From the NCBI GenBank assembly GCA_000818095.1, contig CP009416.1:3022501-3086500 (forward strand): 64,000 nucleotides of DNA, written 5' to 3'. Made by a program: the position numbers and the translations under genes. The first letter of the stretch is position 1; each line of letters starts with the position of its first letter. This DNA comes from Jeotgalibacillus malaysiensis (GTDB lineage: Bacteria > Bacillota > Bacilli > Bacillales > Jeotgalibacillaceae). Of this stretch, positions 18,061 through 25,602 are shown piece by piece. The notes under the pieces were generated by a model, which did not search any database, was not told where the DNA came from, and saw only the letters and a program-made list of their open reading frames with translations.

Positions 18061-19029
18061 ATGAAGTTAGGTGTATTTGCAGTTTTATTTGCACAAAAGC
18101 CATTTGAAGAAATGCTTGATTATGTAAAAGACTCAGGTCTTGATTCAGTTGAGATCGGCACAGGCGGATACCCTGGGAATGACCACTGCCCGATCGATGA
18201 GCTGCTTGAAGATGAAGGTAAGCGTGAAGAATACCTTGAAAAAGTAACGTCACGCGGCCTGACAATCAGTGCATTCAGCTGTCACGGTAACCCTGTTAGC
18301 CCGGATGAAGCATTTGCAAAAGAAAGTGATGAAGCTCTTCGCAAAACAATCAAGCTTGCAAAGCTATGCGGCGTACCTGTTGTGAACACATTCTCAGGTA
18401 CTCCAGGTGCTGATGCTGACGCGAAGCATCCAAACTGGCCGGTTGCACCATGGCCAAATGAATACGGTGATATCCTGAAATGGCAGTGGGAAGAAAAACT
18501 GATCCCTTACTGGAAGGAAATCGCTGAAATCGCAAAAGAAGCTGACGTAAAAATCGGTCTTGAACTGCACGGCGGATTCTCAGTTCATACGCCTTATACA
18601 ATGCTGAAGCTGCGAGAAGCAACAAACGAATATATCGGTGCAAACCTTGACCCAAGTCACTTATGGTGGCAGGGGATTGATCCGGTTGGTGCGATCAAAA
18701 TTCTTGGAAAAGAAAATGCAATCCATCACTTCCATGCAAAAGACACGTATATCGATCAGGACAATGCAAACATGTATGGCCTAACTGACATGCAGACATA
18801 TGACAACATTCAGACGCGTGCATGGAGCTTCCGTTCAGTTGGCATGGGTCACTCTGCAGACGAATGGGGCCGCATCATCAGCGCACTGCGCACATACGGC
18901 TACGACCACGTTGTCAGCATCGAGCACGAAGATCCAATCATGAGCATCGAAGAAGGCTTCCAGCGCGCAGTACAGACGCTGAAGTCAGTGAACATTAAAG
19001 AACAGCCAGCGGATATGTGGTGGCTGTAA
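18061..19029 (+). CDS. Sugar phosphate isomerase/epimerase-like TIM-barrel protein
   Basis: Xylose-isomerase-like (AP endonuclease family 2) barrel. Putative metal ligands are visible in KIGLELHGGF (near residue 160), GANLDPSHLWWQG (near 198), HHFHAKDTYI (near 223) and VSIEHEDPIM (near 283). These Glu, Asp, His and Glu residues coordinate a divalent metal in the family. Members isomerise or epimerise sugars, or cleave 3-keto-glycosides. The latter role would fit the two dehydrogenases and the ThuA protein upstream (inference). ACAGGAGGTAATTTAAT precedes the ATG. Confidence 0.88.
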   Translation: MKLGVFAVLFAQKPFEEMLDYVKDSGLDSVEIGTGGYPGNDHCPIDELLEDEGKREEYLEKVTSRGLTISAFSCHGNPVSPDEAFAKESDEALRKTIKLAKLCGVPVVNTFSGTPGADADAKHPNWPVAPWPNEYGDILKWQWEEKLIPYWKEIAEIAKEADVKIGLELHGGFSVHTPYTMLKLREATNEYIGANLDPSHLWWQGIDPVGAIKILGKENAIHHFHAKDTYIDQDNANMYGLTDMQTYDNIQTRAWSFRSVGMGHSADEWGRIISALRTYGYDHVVSIEHEDPIMSIEEGFQRAVQTLKSVNIKEQPADMWWL

Positions 19030-19177
19030 GAAAAGCGGAAGCAGGCGTTTAGGGGCGTATGCGGTGGACTGAAGCGGATTAAGATAAAGGAAACACAGCG
19101 AACGCAGTGAGCTGATGTTGACTTATCTTAAGGAGCTGAGGGAACCGCACTAGCCCCTGCCTGCTAGAGCTGGATCA
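19029..19177. repeat. Dispersed repeat family B, copy 3 (divergent core)
   Basis: Has the same ends (AAAAGCGGAAGCAGGCGTT and AGAGCTGGATCACG) but a different inner stem, in which TTAAGATAA pairs with TTATCTTAA. First of three head-to-tail copies. Confidence 0.65.
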
Positions 19178-19179
19178 CG

Positions 19180-19305
19180 AGAAAAGCGGAAGGCGCTCGT
19201 TCAGCTCCGACAGGCATAAGACGCGGAGCGGAAAACGGGTGATTTTCCCGTTTATCGATGCGTGGCTTATGTCCCGAGGAGCTAGTGCCTGGAGCTGGAT
19301 CATAA
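19180..19305. repeat. Dispersed repeat family B, copy 4
   Basis: AAAAGCGGAAGGCGCTCG to GGAGCTGGATCATAAG. The inner stem pairs GGCATAAGACGCGGAG with the GCGTGGCTTATGTCC side, and the tip has ACGGGTGATTTTCCCGT. Confidence 0.75.
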
Positions 19306-19430
19306 GAAAAGCGGAAGCAGGCGTTTAGGTCCGACAAGCATAAGGCGCACTGAGAGAAATGGGTGCTCTTCCTCATTTTCTCATCGCAGCTTATGACTCG
19401 AGGGGCTGTGAGTCGGAGCTGGATCTCGAA
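19306..19430. repeat. Dispersed repeat family B, copy 5
   Basis: AAAAGCGGAAGCAGGCGTTT to CGGAGCTGGATCTCG, with AAGCATAAGGCGCACTGAGA pairing to its complement near 19385. Very close to copy 1 in the same locus. Confidence 0.75.
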
Positions 19431-19468
19431 AAACCTTTCTCAGACATCGTCTGCAGGAAGGTTTTTTA
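19429..19468 (+). terminator. Intrinsic terminator of the sugar locus
   Basis: AAAAACCTTTC pairs with GGAAGGTTTTTT around a CAGAC...GTCTG inner stem. It follows the triple family B repeat. Confidence 0.75.
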
Positions 19469-19492
19469 TAAATACGATATAGGTCAAATTAC

Positions 19493-19612
19493 ACTAAGTG
19501 GCGAACATCATCCGCTAAGTGTCGAACATGCCTGGTTTAGTAGCGAACAGACCATGTTTAGTTTCGAATATCACCCTTCATGTAGCGAACAAGACAGGCT
19601 GAACACCGAACC
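19493..19612. repeat. Degenerate tandem array D2
   Basis: About five units of 20-23 bases whose core on the minus strand reads close to TGTTCGCnACTnA: AGTGGCGAACA, AGTGTCGAACA, AGTAGCGAACA, AGTTTCGAATA and GTAGCGAACA on the plus strand. It lies in the gap before the RsbR-like gene; compare 6004-6150 and 29700-29850. Confidence 0.55.
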
Positions 19613-19698
19613 ACCCGAATCATCCCCATTCCCCTCCCCCCATATAGCCAAAAACCGCTCAATACAGTAAAATAAAATCAAAAAAGGTGTGAACTGCT

Positions 19699-20529
19699 TT
19701 GCCTCATCTTGTAAAGTTTGCGGAATACGTGAATAGTCATAAAACTGAGATGGCTGAAGAAATTGTGAATGCTGTCATTGAGAGAGCGGGTCTGAAAATT
19801 CAAGCTGAAGAACGCGAAAACGCTGTTGGAATGTATAAAGACTTCCTCACCTTCCTGGGTGACATTGCTGAACAGCATAGAACAACTGCACCTGAAGCGC
19901 TAATCAACTGGAGCAAGAAAAATGCAGCAATGCAGGTAGCATCTGGCGGTAAAATTTCTGAGATCATTGTCCGCTACCAGCCAACGCGTGAAGTGTTTAT
20001 CGAAGTGGTAAATGAGATTGGAGAACAATTAAAACTTTGCATTAAAGAACAATCTGAGATTATTAAAAAAGTGGATCTTTTACTTGATACAAGCCTGAAC
20101 GAAACAGTATTTGCTTATGAAGCAATGACAGAGCGAATGGAAGAGCGTTATCAGGAAGAGACTGCCCGCCTTTCTGCACCGATTGTACCGGTAAGAGAAG
20201 GTGTCGTTGTGCTTCCGTTGATTGGTGAAATGACTGCTTTTCGTGCGAAATATATTTTAGAAAATGTACTGCCTGAACTCTCAGGGTCAGATATCACACA
20301 TGCCATTATTGATTTTTCGGGAATTACACCGGTGGAAATAGAAGTTGCACAATATTTGAATCAGATGAAGGGAATGCTGCAGCTGCTCGGAATTCAAGTG
20401 CTCGCAACAGGTTTCAGACCTGATACGGTTAAGTCACTGGTTGATAGCGGCCTGACAGATTTTAAAAATTTAAGAGCATTCACTACTGTGAAACAGGCGC
20501 TTGACAGCCTTGAAAAAATAAGTGTTTAA
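19699..20529 (+). CDS. RsbR-family stressosome protein (RsbRD/YqhA-like)
   Basis: A stressosome scaffold and sensor that modulates sigma-B activation. Residues 1 to about 150 form a helical non-haem-globin-like domain. Residues about 155-270 form a STAS domain that begins LSAPIVPVREGVVVLPLIGE and contains HAIIDFSGITPVEIEVAQYL and LLGIQVLATGFRPDTVKSLV. These are the hallmarks of RsbR paralogues. The 276 residues are close to YqhA/RsbRD. The start is TTG with AAAAAGGTG upstream. It converges on the gas vesicle operon. The usual phosphorylated Thr in DLSGT-like motifs reads Ile-Thr-Pro here. Confidence 0.88.
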   Translation: MPHLVKFAEYVNSHKTEMAEEIVNAVIERAGLKIQAEERENAVGMYKDFLTFLGDIAEQHRTTAPEALINWSKKNAAMQVASGGKISEIIVRYQPTREVFIEVVNEIGEQLKLCIKEQSEIIKKVDLLLDTSLNETVFAYEAMTERMEERYQEETARLSAPIVPVREGVVVLPLIGEMTAFRAKYILENVLPELSGSDITHAIIDFSGITPVEIEVAQYLNQMKGMLQLLGIQVLATGFRPDTVKSLVDSGLTDFKNLRAFTTVKQALDSLEKISV

Positions 20530-20536
20530 AGAGAAA

Positions 20537-20567
20537 CAGAGCGCCCGGGTGGACGCTCTGTTTTTTT
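20537..20567 (+). terminator. Intrinsic terminator between the rsbR-like gene and gvpU
   Basis: CAGAGCG/CGCTCTG stem with a T7 tract. It is next to the convergent stop of gvpU at 20566. Confidence 0.85.
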
Positions 20568-20943
20568 ATTTCGCACTGCTTGCAGAGATTTTACCAAGGA
20601 AGAATCCATCTACTTCGTCGAGCTTTCCACGCCAGAGGATTTTTCCTTTAGATGGCGTAGCTTTGCTGTCACCATTATAGATCTTTGTATCCTTCAGATG
20701 AATAAAATTAGCCTCGGAACCTGCGTTTGATTCAGCATTTTCTCCTGTTTCAGATAGCTGCTCTGCCAGTTTTTCAGCTACTTCATTTCCTTCAGCAAAT
20801 TCTTCACTTAACGATTTAAAATATTCTCCGGCAGAAATCATTGTCCCTGTTACGACAGCTCCATTTATATTCAGACTGATATCAAGTGTAAATTCATACT
20901 TGTTTGCTGCCTGTACGAATGATTCGAGTACATTATCCTTCAT
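20566..20943 (-). CDS. gvpU: Gas vesicle protein GvpU
   Basis: Last gene of the gas vesicle operon. The 125-residue protein from MKDNVLESFVQAANKYEF has the GvpU pattern, with a central TLDISLNINGAVVTGTMISAGEYFKSL and a C-terminal IHLKDTKIYNG/GKLDEVDGFFLGK. In B. megaterium GvpU influences vesicle clustering. The ATG at 20943 follows AGGAAGGGGC; upstream in-frame codons overlap gvpT and are rejected. It is 19 bases from gvpT. Confidence 0.88.
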   Translation of the reverse strand: MKDNVLESFVQAANKYEFTLDISLNINGAVVTGTMISAGEYFKSLSEEFAEGNEVAEKLAEQLSETGENAESNAGSEANFIHLKDTKIYNGDSKATPSKGKILWRGKLDEVDGFFLGKISASSAK

Positions 20944-20962
20944 CTTCACTGCCCCTTCCTGA

Positions 20963-22291
20963 CTATGATTTCGTGTCGTCGTTACTTGAAACGGTTGTAC
21001 CGCCTGTTTTCTTTGTTGTGCTCTTCTTTGCCGGTGCACGTTTCTTTCTTGGCTTACTTTTAGTGCTTGTGCTTTTAGCTGGTGTTTTCTTAGCTGTCGA
21101 TTTTTTTGCCGGTGTTTTCTTTTTGTCGTCTTTCTTATCTTCTTTTTCGTCTTCGTCCTCTTCGTCGTCTTTCTTATCTTTCTTTGCTTTCTTATCTTCT
21201 TCTACTTCCTGATCCTCATCGCTATCTTCTTCCTCTTCTTTTTTGTCTTCGTCCTCATCTTCACTTTCTTCTTCATCTTGCTCTTCTTTCTTCGCTTTCT
21301 TATCTTCTTCCTCTTCTACTTCCTCATCTTCATCGCTGTCGTCCTTATCTTCTTCATCTTCTTCATCTTCTTCATCTTCGTCTTCAGCATCATCGTCGCT
21401 GTCTTCTTCATCTGAAGATTCCTGGTCATCCTTCTCTTCTTCGCTCACTTCGTTATCGTTCTCCAATTCGCTGTCTTCTTCGTCGTCCTCATCTTCATCA
21501 CTCTGGCTTTCAGCAAGCTGAGAGATCATTTTCTCAAGGCTGTCGAGTCTCTTGTGTACATCGTCATTTGCATCTTTACCTTTTTTCTTTCTCTTTCTCT
21601 TTTTCTTCTCTTTCTTTACTGCTTTGTCATCCATATTTTCAAGCTTGTCTTTATCTTTTTCGTTATCCTGATCTTCATCATCCTCGTCGTCTTCAACGTC
21701 AGGATCTTCTCCTTCAGCAATCTGAGAGATCATTTTCTCAAGTCGATCGAGTCTCTTGTTAACATCGTCATTTGCATCTTTACCTTTTTTCTTTCTCTTT
21801 CTCTTTTTCTTCTCTCTTTTTACTTCTTTATCATCCATATTTTCAAGTTTGTCATCATCGTCTTCGTCTTCGTCATCTTCACTATCTTTATCTTTTTTGC
21901 CTTTCTTGCCTTTTTTCAGACCAGAATCGAGGTATGTTTCCTCACCATCTTCTTCATCCTCGTTCTCTTCTGAAGATACATTTTCATCTTCGTCGTAATC
22001 ATCGTCTTCATCTTTATCTCTTCCAAAAAGACTCTTCGCAGAATTCTTGATTGAATCAGTCGTTTTTTTAGATTTTTCTTTTGCTGCCTGTGTAATATCA
22101 GAGCTCTTTGACTTTAACTTTTCAGCGTCCAGACCGCTGATAATTCTCTTGCCGTTTTGCGGCGAGGCAAGGTAGCCGATTGAAGCACCGAGCAATCCAC
22201 CCGCAATAGAGCGTCCAATTGTACTTTTGCTTTTACCTGATGATTCTTCGTCGTTGTTTTCCTGATCGTTTACTTTTGTCTCATCTGCCAT
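20963..22291 (-). CDS. gvpT: Gas vesicle protein GvpT-like, greatly expanded and low-complexity
   Basis: The N-terminus carries a YtxH-like glycine-rich hydrophobic segment (GRSIAGGLLGASIGYLASPQ, about 26-45), then a Lys/Ser helical part. What follows is an alternation of acidic (Asp/Glu) and basic (KKKRKRKKKGK) blocks. A module of about 46 residues is duplicated (147-192 and 215-260: KLENMDDK...KGKDANDDV..RLD.LEKMISQ). A 120-residue Asp/Glu run follows, and the end is a histone-H1-like PAKKSTAKKTPAK tail. At 442 residues it appears longer than the GvpT proteins I know. Position between gvpJ and gvpU supports the name. ACAGGAGGAAG precedes the ATG. Confidence 0.82.
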   Translation of the reverse strand: MADETKVNDQENNDEESSGKSKSTIGRSIAGGLLGASIGYLASPQNGKRIISGLDAEKLKSKSSDITQAAKEKSKKTTDSIKNSAKSLFGRDKDEDDDYDEDENVSSEENEDEEDGEETYLDSGLKKGKKGKKDKDSEDDEDEDDDDKLENMDDKEVKREKKKRKRKKKGKDANDDVNKRLDRLEKMISQIAEGEDPDVEDDEDDEDQDNEKDKDKLENMDDKAVKKEKKKRKRKKKGKDANDDVHKRLDSLEKMISQLAESQSDEDEDDEEDSELENDNEVSEEEKDDQESSDEEDSDDDAEDEDEEDEEDEEDKDDSDEDEEVEEEEDKKAKKEEQDEEESEDEDEDKKEEEEDSDEDQEVEEDKKAKKDKKDDEEDEDEKEDKKDDKKKTPAKKSTAKKTPAKSTSTKSKPRKKRAPAKKSTTKKTGGTTVSSNDDTKS

Positions 22292-22318
22292 GTTAACTTC
22301 CTCCTGTATAATAAAAGT

Positions 22319-22624
22319 TTATTTTGTCTCTAATTTATTTTCGAGTGCCTGTAACCGTTCTCTGAGTTCTTTATTTTCCTGTTCAATTGCTTTGGTGTTA
22401 TGATCAATTGCTTTTGAGCTTAAGTAAGGATCAGACTCCCACCAGTCGAGACCAATTTCTTTTGCCTTATCCACTGAAGCGACGATGAGTCTGATTTTTA
22501 TGGTGATCAGTTCAATATCAGCGATGCCGACTGTAATATCTCCTGCGATCACGACCCCTTTATCAAGCACTTTCTCAAGGACATCCACAATCGTACTTGA
22601 TTGCATATTATGTTCAACTGCCAT
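22319..22624 (-). CDS. gvpJ: Gas vesicle protein GvpJ
   Basis: GvpA-fold minor shell or nucleation protein: VDVLEKVLDKGVVIAGDITVGIADIELITIKIRLIVASVDKA matches the amphipathic core of GvpA. It is followed by a GvpJ-type WWESDPYL motif and a charged coiled-coil tail (about 75-100). The 101 residues are typical. CAGGAGGGTACCCA precedes the ATG. It lies between gvpK and gvpT, as in B. megaterium. Confidence 0.93.
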   Translation of the reverse strand: MAVEHNMQSSTIVDVLEKVLDKGVVIAGDITVGIADIELITIKIRLIVASVDKAKEIGLDWWESDPYLSSKAIDHNTKAIEQENKELRERLQALENKLETK

Positions 22625-22639
22625 TGGGTACCCTCCTGT

Positions 22640-22924
22640 TTAAAGCAGACTGCCGAGCGGACCGAGGTCGATATTCAGATCTTCTGCTTCCAATCCGAAC
22701 ACCTCTCTCAGCTCTTCCATTTTTTCCTCAAGGTTCATCAGAGCTTCTCCAAGCCTCTCAATTTCTTCATCAGACAGTGTACCGCCTTCTACACGTCGGA
22801 TAGCGTGACGTTCGACGATTTGTCTGAGCAGCTCGACAACTGTAAGAACGAGCTGGGCAAGTCCATGCTCTGCTTTATCCGGGTCGAGGTTAATCGTTCC
22901 GCTTTTCGGATTGACCTGTTGCAT
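22640..22924 (-). CDS. gvpK: Gas vesicle protein GvpK
   Basis: A 94-residue protein from MQQVNPKSGTINLDPDKAEHGLAQLVLTVVELLRQIVERHAIRRVE, the conserved GvpK region. A helical LSDEEIERLGEALMNLEEKM segment and a DLGPLGSLL end follow. Required for gas vesicle assembly in other systems. The ATG at 22924 follows AAAAGGAGG by 9-10 bases, and the gene overlaps the 3' end of gvpS by 35 bases, implying coupled translation. Confidence 0.94.
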   Translation of the reverse strand: MQQVNPKSGTINLDPDKAEHGLAQLVLTVVELLRQIVERHAIRRVEGGTLSDEEIERLGEALMNLEEKMEELREVFGLEAEDLNIDLGPLGSLL

Positions 22925-23162
22925 CAATGAGCGCCTCCTTTTGCATATCAAATTGCGCTGAGGTAACTGTTTTACCTTCAGCCTGAGCCTGAACGAGTGA
23001 TTCTACTGAAGCAACGAGCAGTCTCAGATCAAGGTACACAAGATCAATTCCTGCAATAGAAATAATGAGATCTGCCTTAATTGCTACTCCCTTGTCAAGA
23101 ATGACATCAAGGATATCGATCAGTGCAATTTCTTTATTTTCTAAATCATCTCTAAGTGACAT
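22890..23162 (-). CDS. gvpS: Gas vesicle protein GvpS
   Basis: GvpA/J-fold minor protein of 90 residues: LIDILDVILDKGVAIKADLIISIAGIDLVYLDLRLLVASVESL. The short tail lacks the GvpJ coiled coil. Position after gvpL and before gvpK is that of gvpS in B. megaterium. It overlaps gvpK. Confidence 0.92.
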   Translation of the reverse strand: MSLRDDLENKEIALIDILDVILDKGVAIKADLIISIAGIDLVYLDLRLLVASVESLVQAQAEGKTVTSAQFDMQKEALIDATGQSEKRND

Positions 23163-23174
23163 TGTATGTCATCC

Positions 23175-23978
23175 TCACGTTTGGAAGCTTGAAAAATGAT
23201 AGGCAGGCCATGGACCGGATGCTTCGAGCTGCCACCCTGTTTCCTTCATTTCCTGATCATATGACTGCACTTCTTCAAGAAATCTTTCTACATCTTCTTT
23301 TGAAATTAAGTACACGCTGTTCCAGGTCATTTTTTTATCGGCTCCGGTTACCTCACTGCTCCATGTACGTTTTACATTTCCTTTTAGTACAAGCTTTTTC
23401 AATGCTTCATGCACACGTTCACTGACCCGGTTCTTCTCTTCTTCAAGCTCAGTTTCCACCAGCTTGTCGAGTTTTTTCAGTTCGAAAAACTGCTTTCCTT
23501 TAGACAGCTGGCTGATCTCCTGACGCTTTTGCTCTATTACCGGGTTATCTTTGCTGACCTGCTCTTTTAGCGTCTGATCATCACAATAGATTTTAAGATT
23601 CCATTCTTCATTGCCTTCGAGCAGATCAAAGATATCATTCATTTTGGATTCATTTTCAGTCAGCGTCTGCTTCAGACTGTCCTCGCTTTTATAGATCGTG
23701 CTGAATTTTAACGGAATGACAGTATACAGTTTTGAAAGTGCCAGCACCGTTTCATGGTGGTGAAACGCTTTCTCCTGAAGCCACTGCATATCATTTTCAA
23801 CCTTATCCTTCAGCACGTCCTCGTTATAATCTTCTTCATTGAGCGAGCAGATGACAGCAGTGATCGATCCTGCCTGAATCGTGTGCAGCTTCCCTTCACC
23901 GTCAAACCCTGTCAGGTCAGGAAGTGTAGTCATTTCATTCGTTGGTACACATGCATATAAATAAAGCAATTCCCCCAT
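23175..23978 (-). CDS. gvpL: Gas vesicle protein GvpL (GvpL/GvpF family)
   Basis: A 267-residue GvpL/F-family protein: start MGELLYLYACVPTNEM, VLALSKLYTVIPLKFSTIYKSEDSL near residue 85 and a C-terminal ASGPWPAYHFSSF motif shared with GvpF (GPWAAYNFV). ATG 23978 follows AAGGGTGATT, 2 bases after the gvpG stop. Members interact with shell protein during assembly. Confidence 0.93.
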   Translation of the reverse strand: MGELLYLYACVPTNEMTTLPDLTGFDGEGKLHTIQAGSITAVICSLNEEDYNEDVLKDKVENDMQWLQEKAFHHHETVLALSKLYTVIPLKFSTIYKSEDSLKQTLTENESKMNDIFDLLEGNEEWNLKIYCDDQTLKEQVSKDNPVIEQKRQEISQLSKGKQFFELKKLDKLVETELEEEKNRVSERVHEALKKLVLKGNVKRTWSSEVTGADKKMTWNSVYLISKEDVERFLEEVQSYDQEMKETGWQLEASGPWPAYHFSSFQT

Positions 23979-23980
23979 AA

Positions 23981-24241
23981 TCACCCTTCTTTCTTTTCAG
24001 TCATCCGCTCCCACTGTTCGATCTCACGCTGTTTTGCGATTTCGTAACGGATGAGTAACTCTTCTTCTTTTTCCTGATAGACTTCTTCAGGAATTTCTTC
24101 TAACTCATACATCATTTGGAGCTGGATCAGCTTTTGCTGAATCGTATTTAAATCATATAATTCCTTATCTGCTTCTTCTTTAACCTTCTCGCCGATTTTA
24201 ATGACCATGTTAATCGGTGCACTCACCAGTTTATGAATCAC
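23981..24241 (-). CDS. gvpG: Gas vesicle protein GvpG
   Basis: Small helical protein of 86 residues: LVSAPINMVIKIGEKVKEEADKELYDLNTIQQKLIQLQMMYELEEIPEEVYQEKEEELL, a characteristic GvpG sequence. It is sandwiched between gvpF and gvpL. Confidence 0.93.
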   Translation of the reverse strand: MIHKLVSAPINMVIKIGEKVKEEADKELYDLNTIQQKLIQLQMMYELEEIPEEVYQEKEEELLIRYEIAKQREIEQWERMTEKKEG

Positions 24242-24246
24242 GGTTA

Positions 24247-25005
24247 TCAGCCGTCCTCCACTGTTAATTTGATGTTCACAAAGTTATAAGCCGCCCATGG
24301 TCCGCTGTAGCTGAAATCAAGCCTGTCCTGCCACTTATCATGGATTTCATTAACCTTTTTATCAAATGCCTCTTCTTGATCACGGTCGATTAAGAACGCT
24401 GCATTTAACAGCATCTTTTCACTGATCGGATCATTCTTTTTTGACGCAACAGCAATGTCATTCAGAGGCTCAAACATCTCTTTTTCCATTTCTTTCTGCA
24501 GAGATTTAAAGAGATTCTGCGCAGCCCCGCCAAGTTTAATGCGGTCATAGTACGCAGCTGCTTCAGACTTTCCTGCAGCTGATTTTTGTGCCTTACTGAT
24601 TTCAGGATTTTCCCGTGCCTGCCGTTCAAGCCAGTCCTGCTTTCCGATCGCTTTTAAGCCGACTTCGATTTTTCCTTTGATCTCAGGGAACAGCTTTTCA
24701 AACTGCGGATATAGATTTTCAAGCAGAACGGCTACATCGTCATCTGTCTTAAAAACGTTTCCAAAACTGACTGGAATGACGGTATCATTTTGCTCCATCA
24801 CCTGTGATACGACTTTCTGATGCATCATCAGGTTGTCTTTTTTCGGATGATAAATCTTCATCGGTGCTTTCGCAGCTACGATCGCTGCATCTTTATAATG
24901 GATTGTATATAATTCCCGTTTTTCGTCCTCAAGCTCTACTGAAAGACCTTCGATCGGCTTGTCTGTCTGAATCCCGCAAAATATATAAGTACCTGTCTCA
25001 CTCAT
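24247..25005 (-). CDS. gvpF: Gas vesicle protein GvpF (GvpL/GvpF family)
   Basis: A 252-residue protein with TYIFCGIQTD at the start, TVIPVSFGNVFKTDDDVAVLLENLY near residue 95 and DFSYSGPWAAYNFVNIKL at the end. These are the two-domain features of GvpF, which binds GvpA in cyanobacterial and archaeal systems. ATG 25005 follows AAAAGGAG by 8 bases. It begins only 22 bases after the gvpO-like gene, in the interval where gvpN is expected. Confidence 0.93.
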   Translation of the reverse strand: MSETGTYIFCGIQTDKPIEGLSVELEDEKRELYTIHYKDAAIVAAKAPMKIYHPKKDNLMMHQKVVSQVMEQNDTVIPVSFGNVFKTDDDVAVLLENLYPQFEKLFPEIKGKIEVGLKAIGKQDWLERQARENPEISKAQKSAAGKSEAAAYYDRIKLGGAAQNLFKSLQKEMEKEMFEPLNDIAVASKKNDPISEKMLLNAAFLIDRDQEEAFDKKVNEIHDKWQDRLDFSYSGPWAAYNFVNIKLTVEDG

Positions 25006-25027
25006 GAACACGGCTCCTTTTCACACA

Positions 25028-25294
25028 TTACTGTTCAATATTCACTGCGCTTCTGTAGCGGATCTCCCGCCTCACGAATGAAATGATTTCAGCGTCTTTA
25101 TTCAGATATACATCATATACGCCAACCATCTCATCCTTTGCATAGCGCTTCATGTATTCCTTTTCCTCAATCACTTCAACAACAAGCTTCCAGCCTTCAT
25201 TTTCAGTCTGTTCAACTGCTGTAATCTTGTGAACAGGCGCTACATGCTCATCGAAAAAGTCTGAAGTATTCTTCATAATTTTTTTGATTTCCAT
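25028..25294 (-). CDS. gvpR: Gas vesicle protein GvpO (called GvpR in B. megaterium)
   Basis: An 88-residue GvpO-family protein: a helical start, then EGWKLVVEVIEEKEYMKRYAKDEMVGVYDVYLNKDAEIISFVRREIRYRS, the conserved GvpO beta core. ATG 25294 is preferred (SD GGCGGAG) over the ATG at 25300 abutting that SD. It lies between gvpB and gvpF. Confidence 0.9.
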   Translation of the reverse strand: MEIKKIMKNTSDFFDEHVAPVHKITAVEQTENEGWKLVVEVIEEKEYMKRYAKDEMVGVYDVYLNKDAEIISFVRREIRYRSAVNIEQ

Positions 25295-25320
25295 CACCAT
25301 CTCCGCCTAACATTCAAGAA

Positions 25321-25587
25321 TTATAGACTGAATCCTGCTTCGTTCCGGTCTCTATTGCCAGAAAGGAATCTGCCTTCCTCCTGCACATCGTCACGCAGTA
25401 ACCCGACGGCTTCAGCGTATCTTAACCATGTGTCCACACTTGCAATCACGATACGTGCTTCTACTGTGAGAATTTCAATTCCTACAACAGACACACGTAC
25501 GAATGCGTCAATTACAATCCCTTTATCTAAAATGCGGTCAATTACCTCTGCTAAACTTGAGCTGTCTGTACTTTTTTGAATGGCCAT
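25321..25587 (-). CDS. gvpB: Gas vesicle structural protein GvpB (second GvpA copy)
   Basis: Major shell protein. The 88 residues are almost identical to gvpA at 26524 over the first 70 ([46 protein letters not shown]) and differ in the C-terminal tail. The protein forms the ribbed, gas-permeable wall. AAAGGGGATATTAAC precedes the ATG. Confidence 0.96.
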   Translation of the reverse strand: MAIQKSTDSSSLAEVIDRILDKGIVIDAFVRVSVVGIEILTVEARIVIASVDTWLRYAEAVGLLRDDVQEEGRFLSGNRDRNEAGFSL

Positions 25588-25602
25588 GTTAATATCCCCT
25601 TT

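Noticed and set aside
21106-22050. Several long plus-strand open frames rich in Ser, Leu, His or Phe opposite gvpT
   Set aside because: They are reading-frame shadows of the GAT/GAA/AAA-rich gvpT gene: low-complexity composition, no ribosome sites, no domain signatures.
25006-25027. A hidden or fragmentary gvpN between gvpO and gvpF
   Set aside because: Only 22 bases separate the genes, enough for a ribosome site and nothing else.
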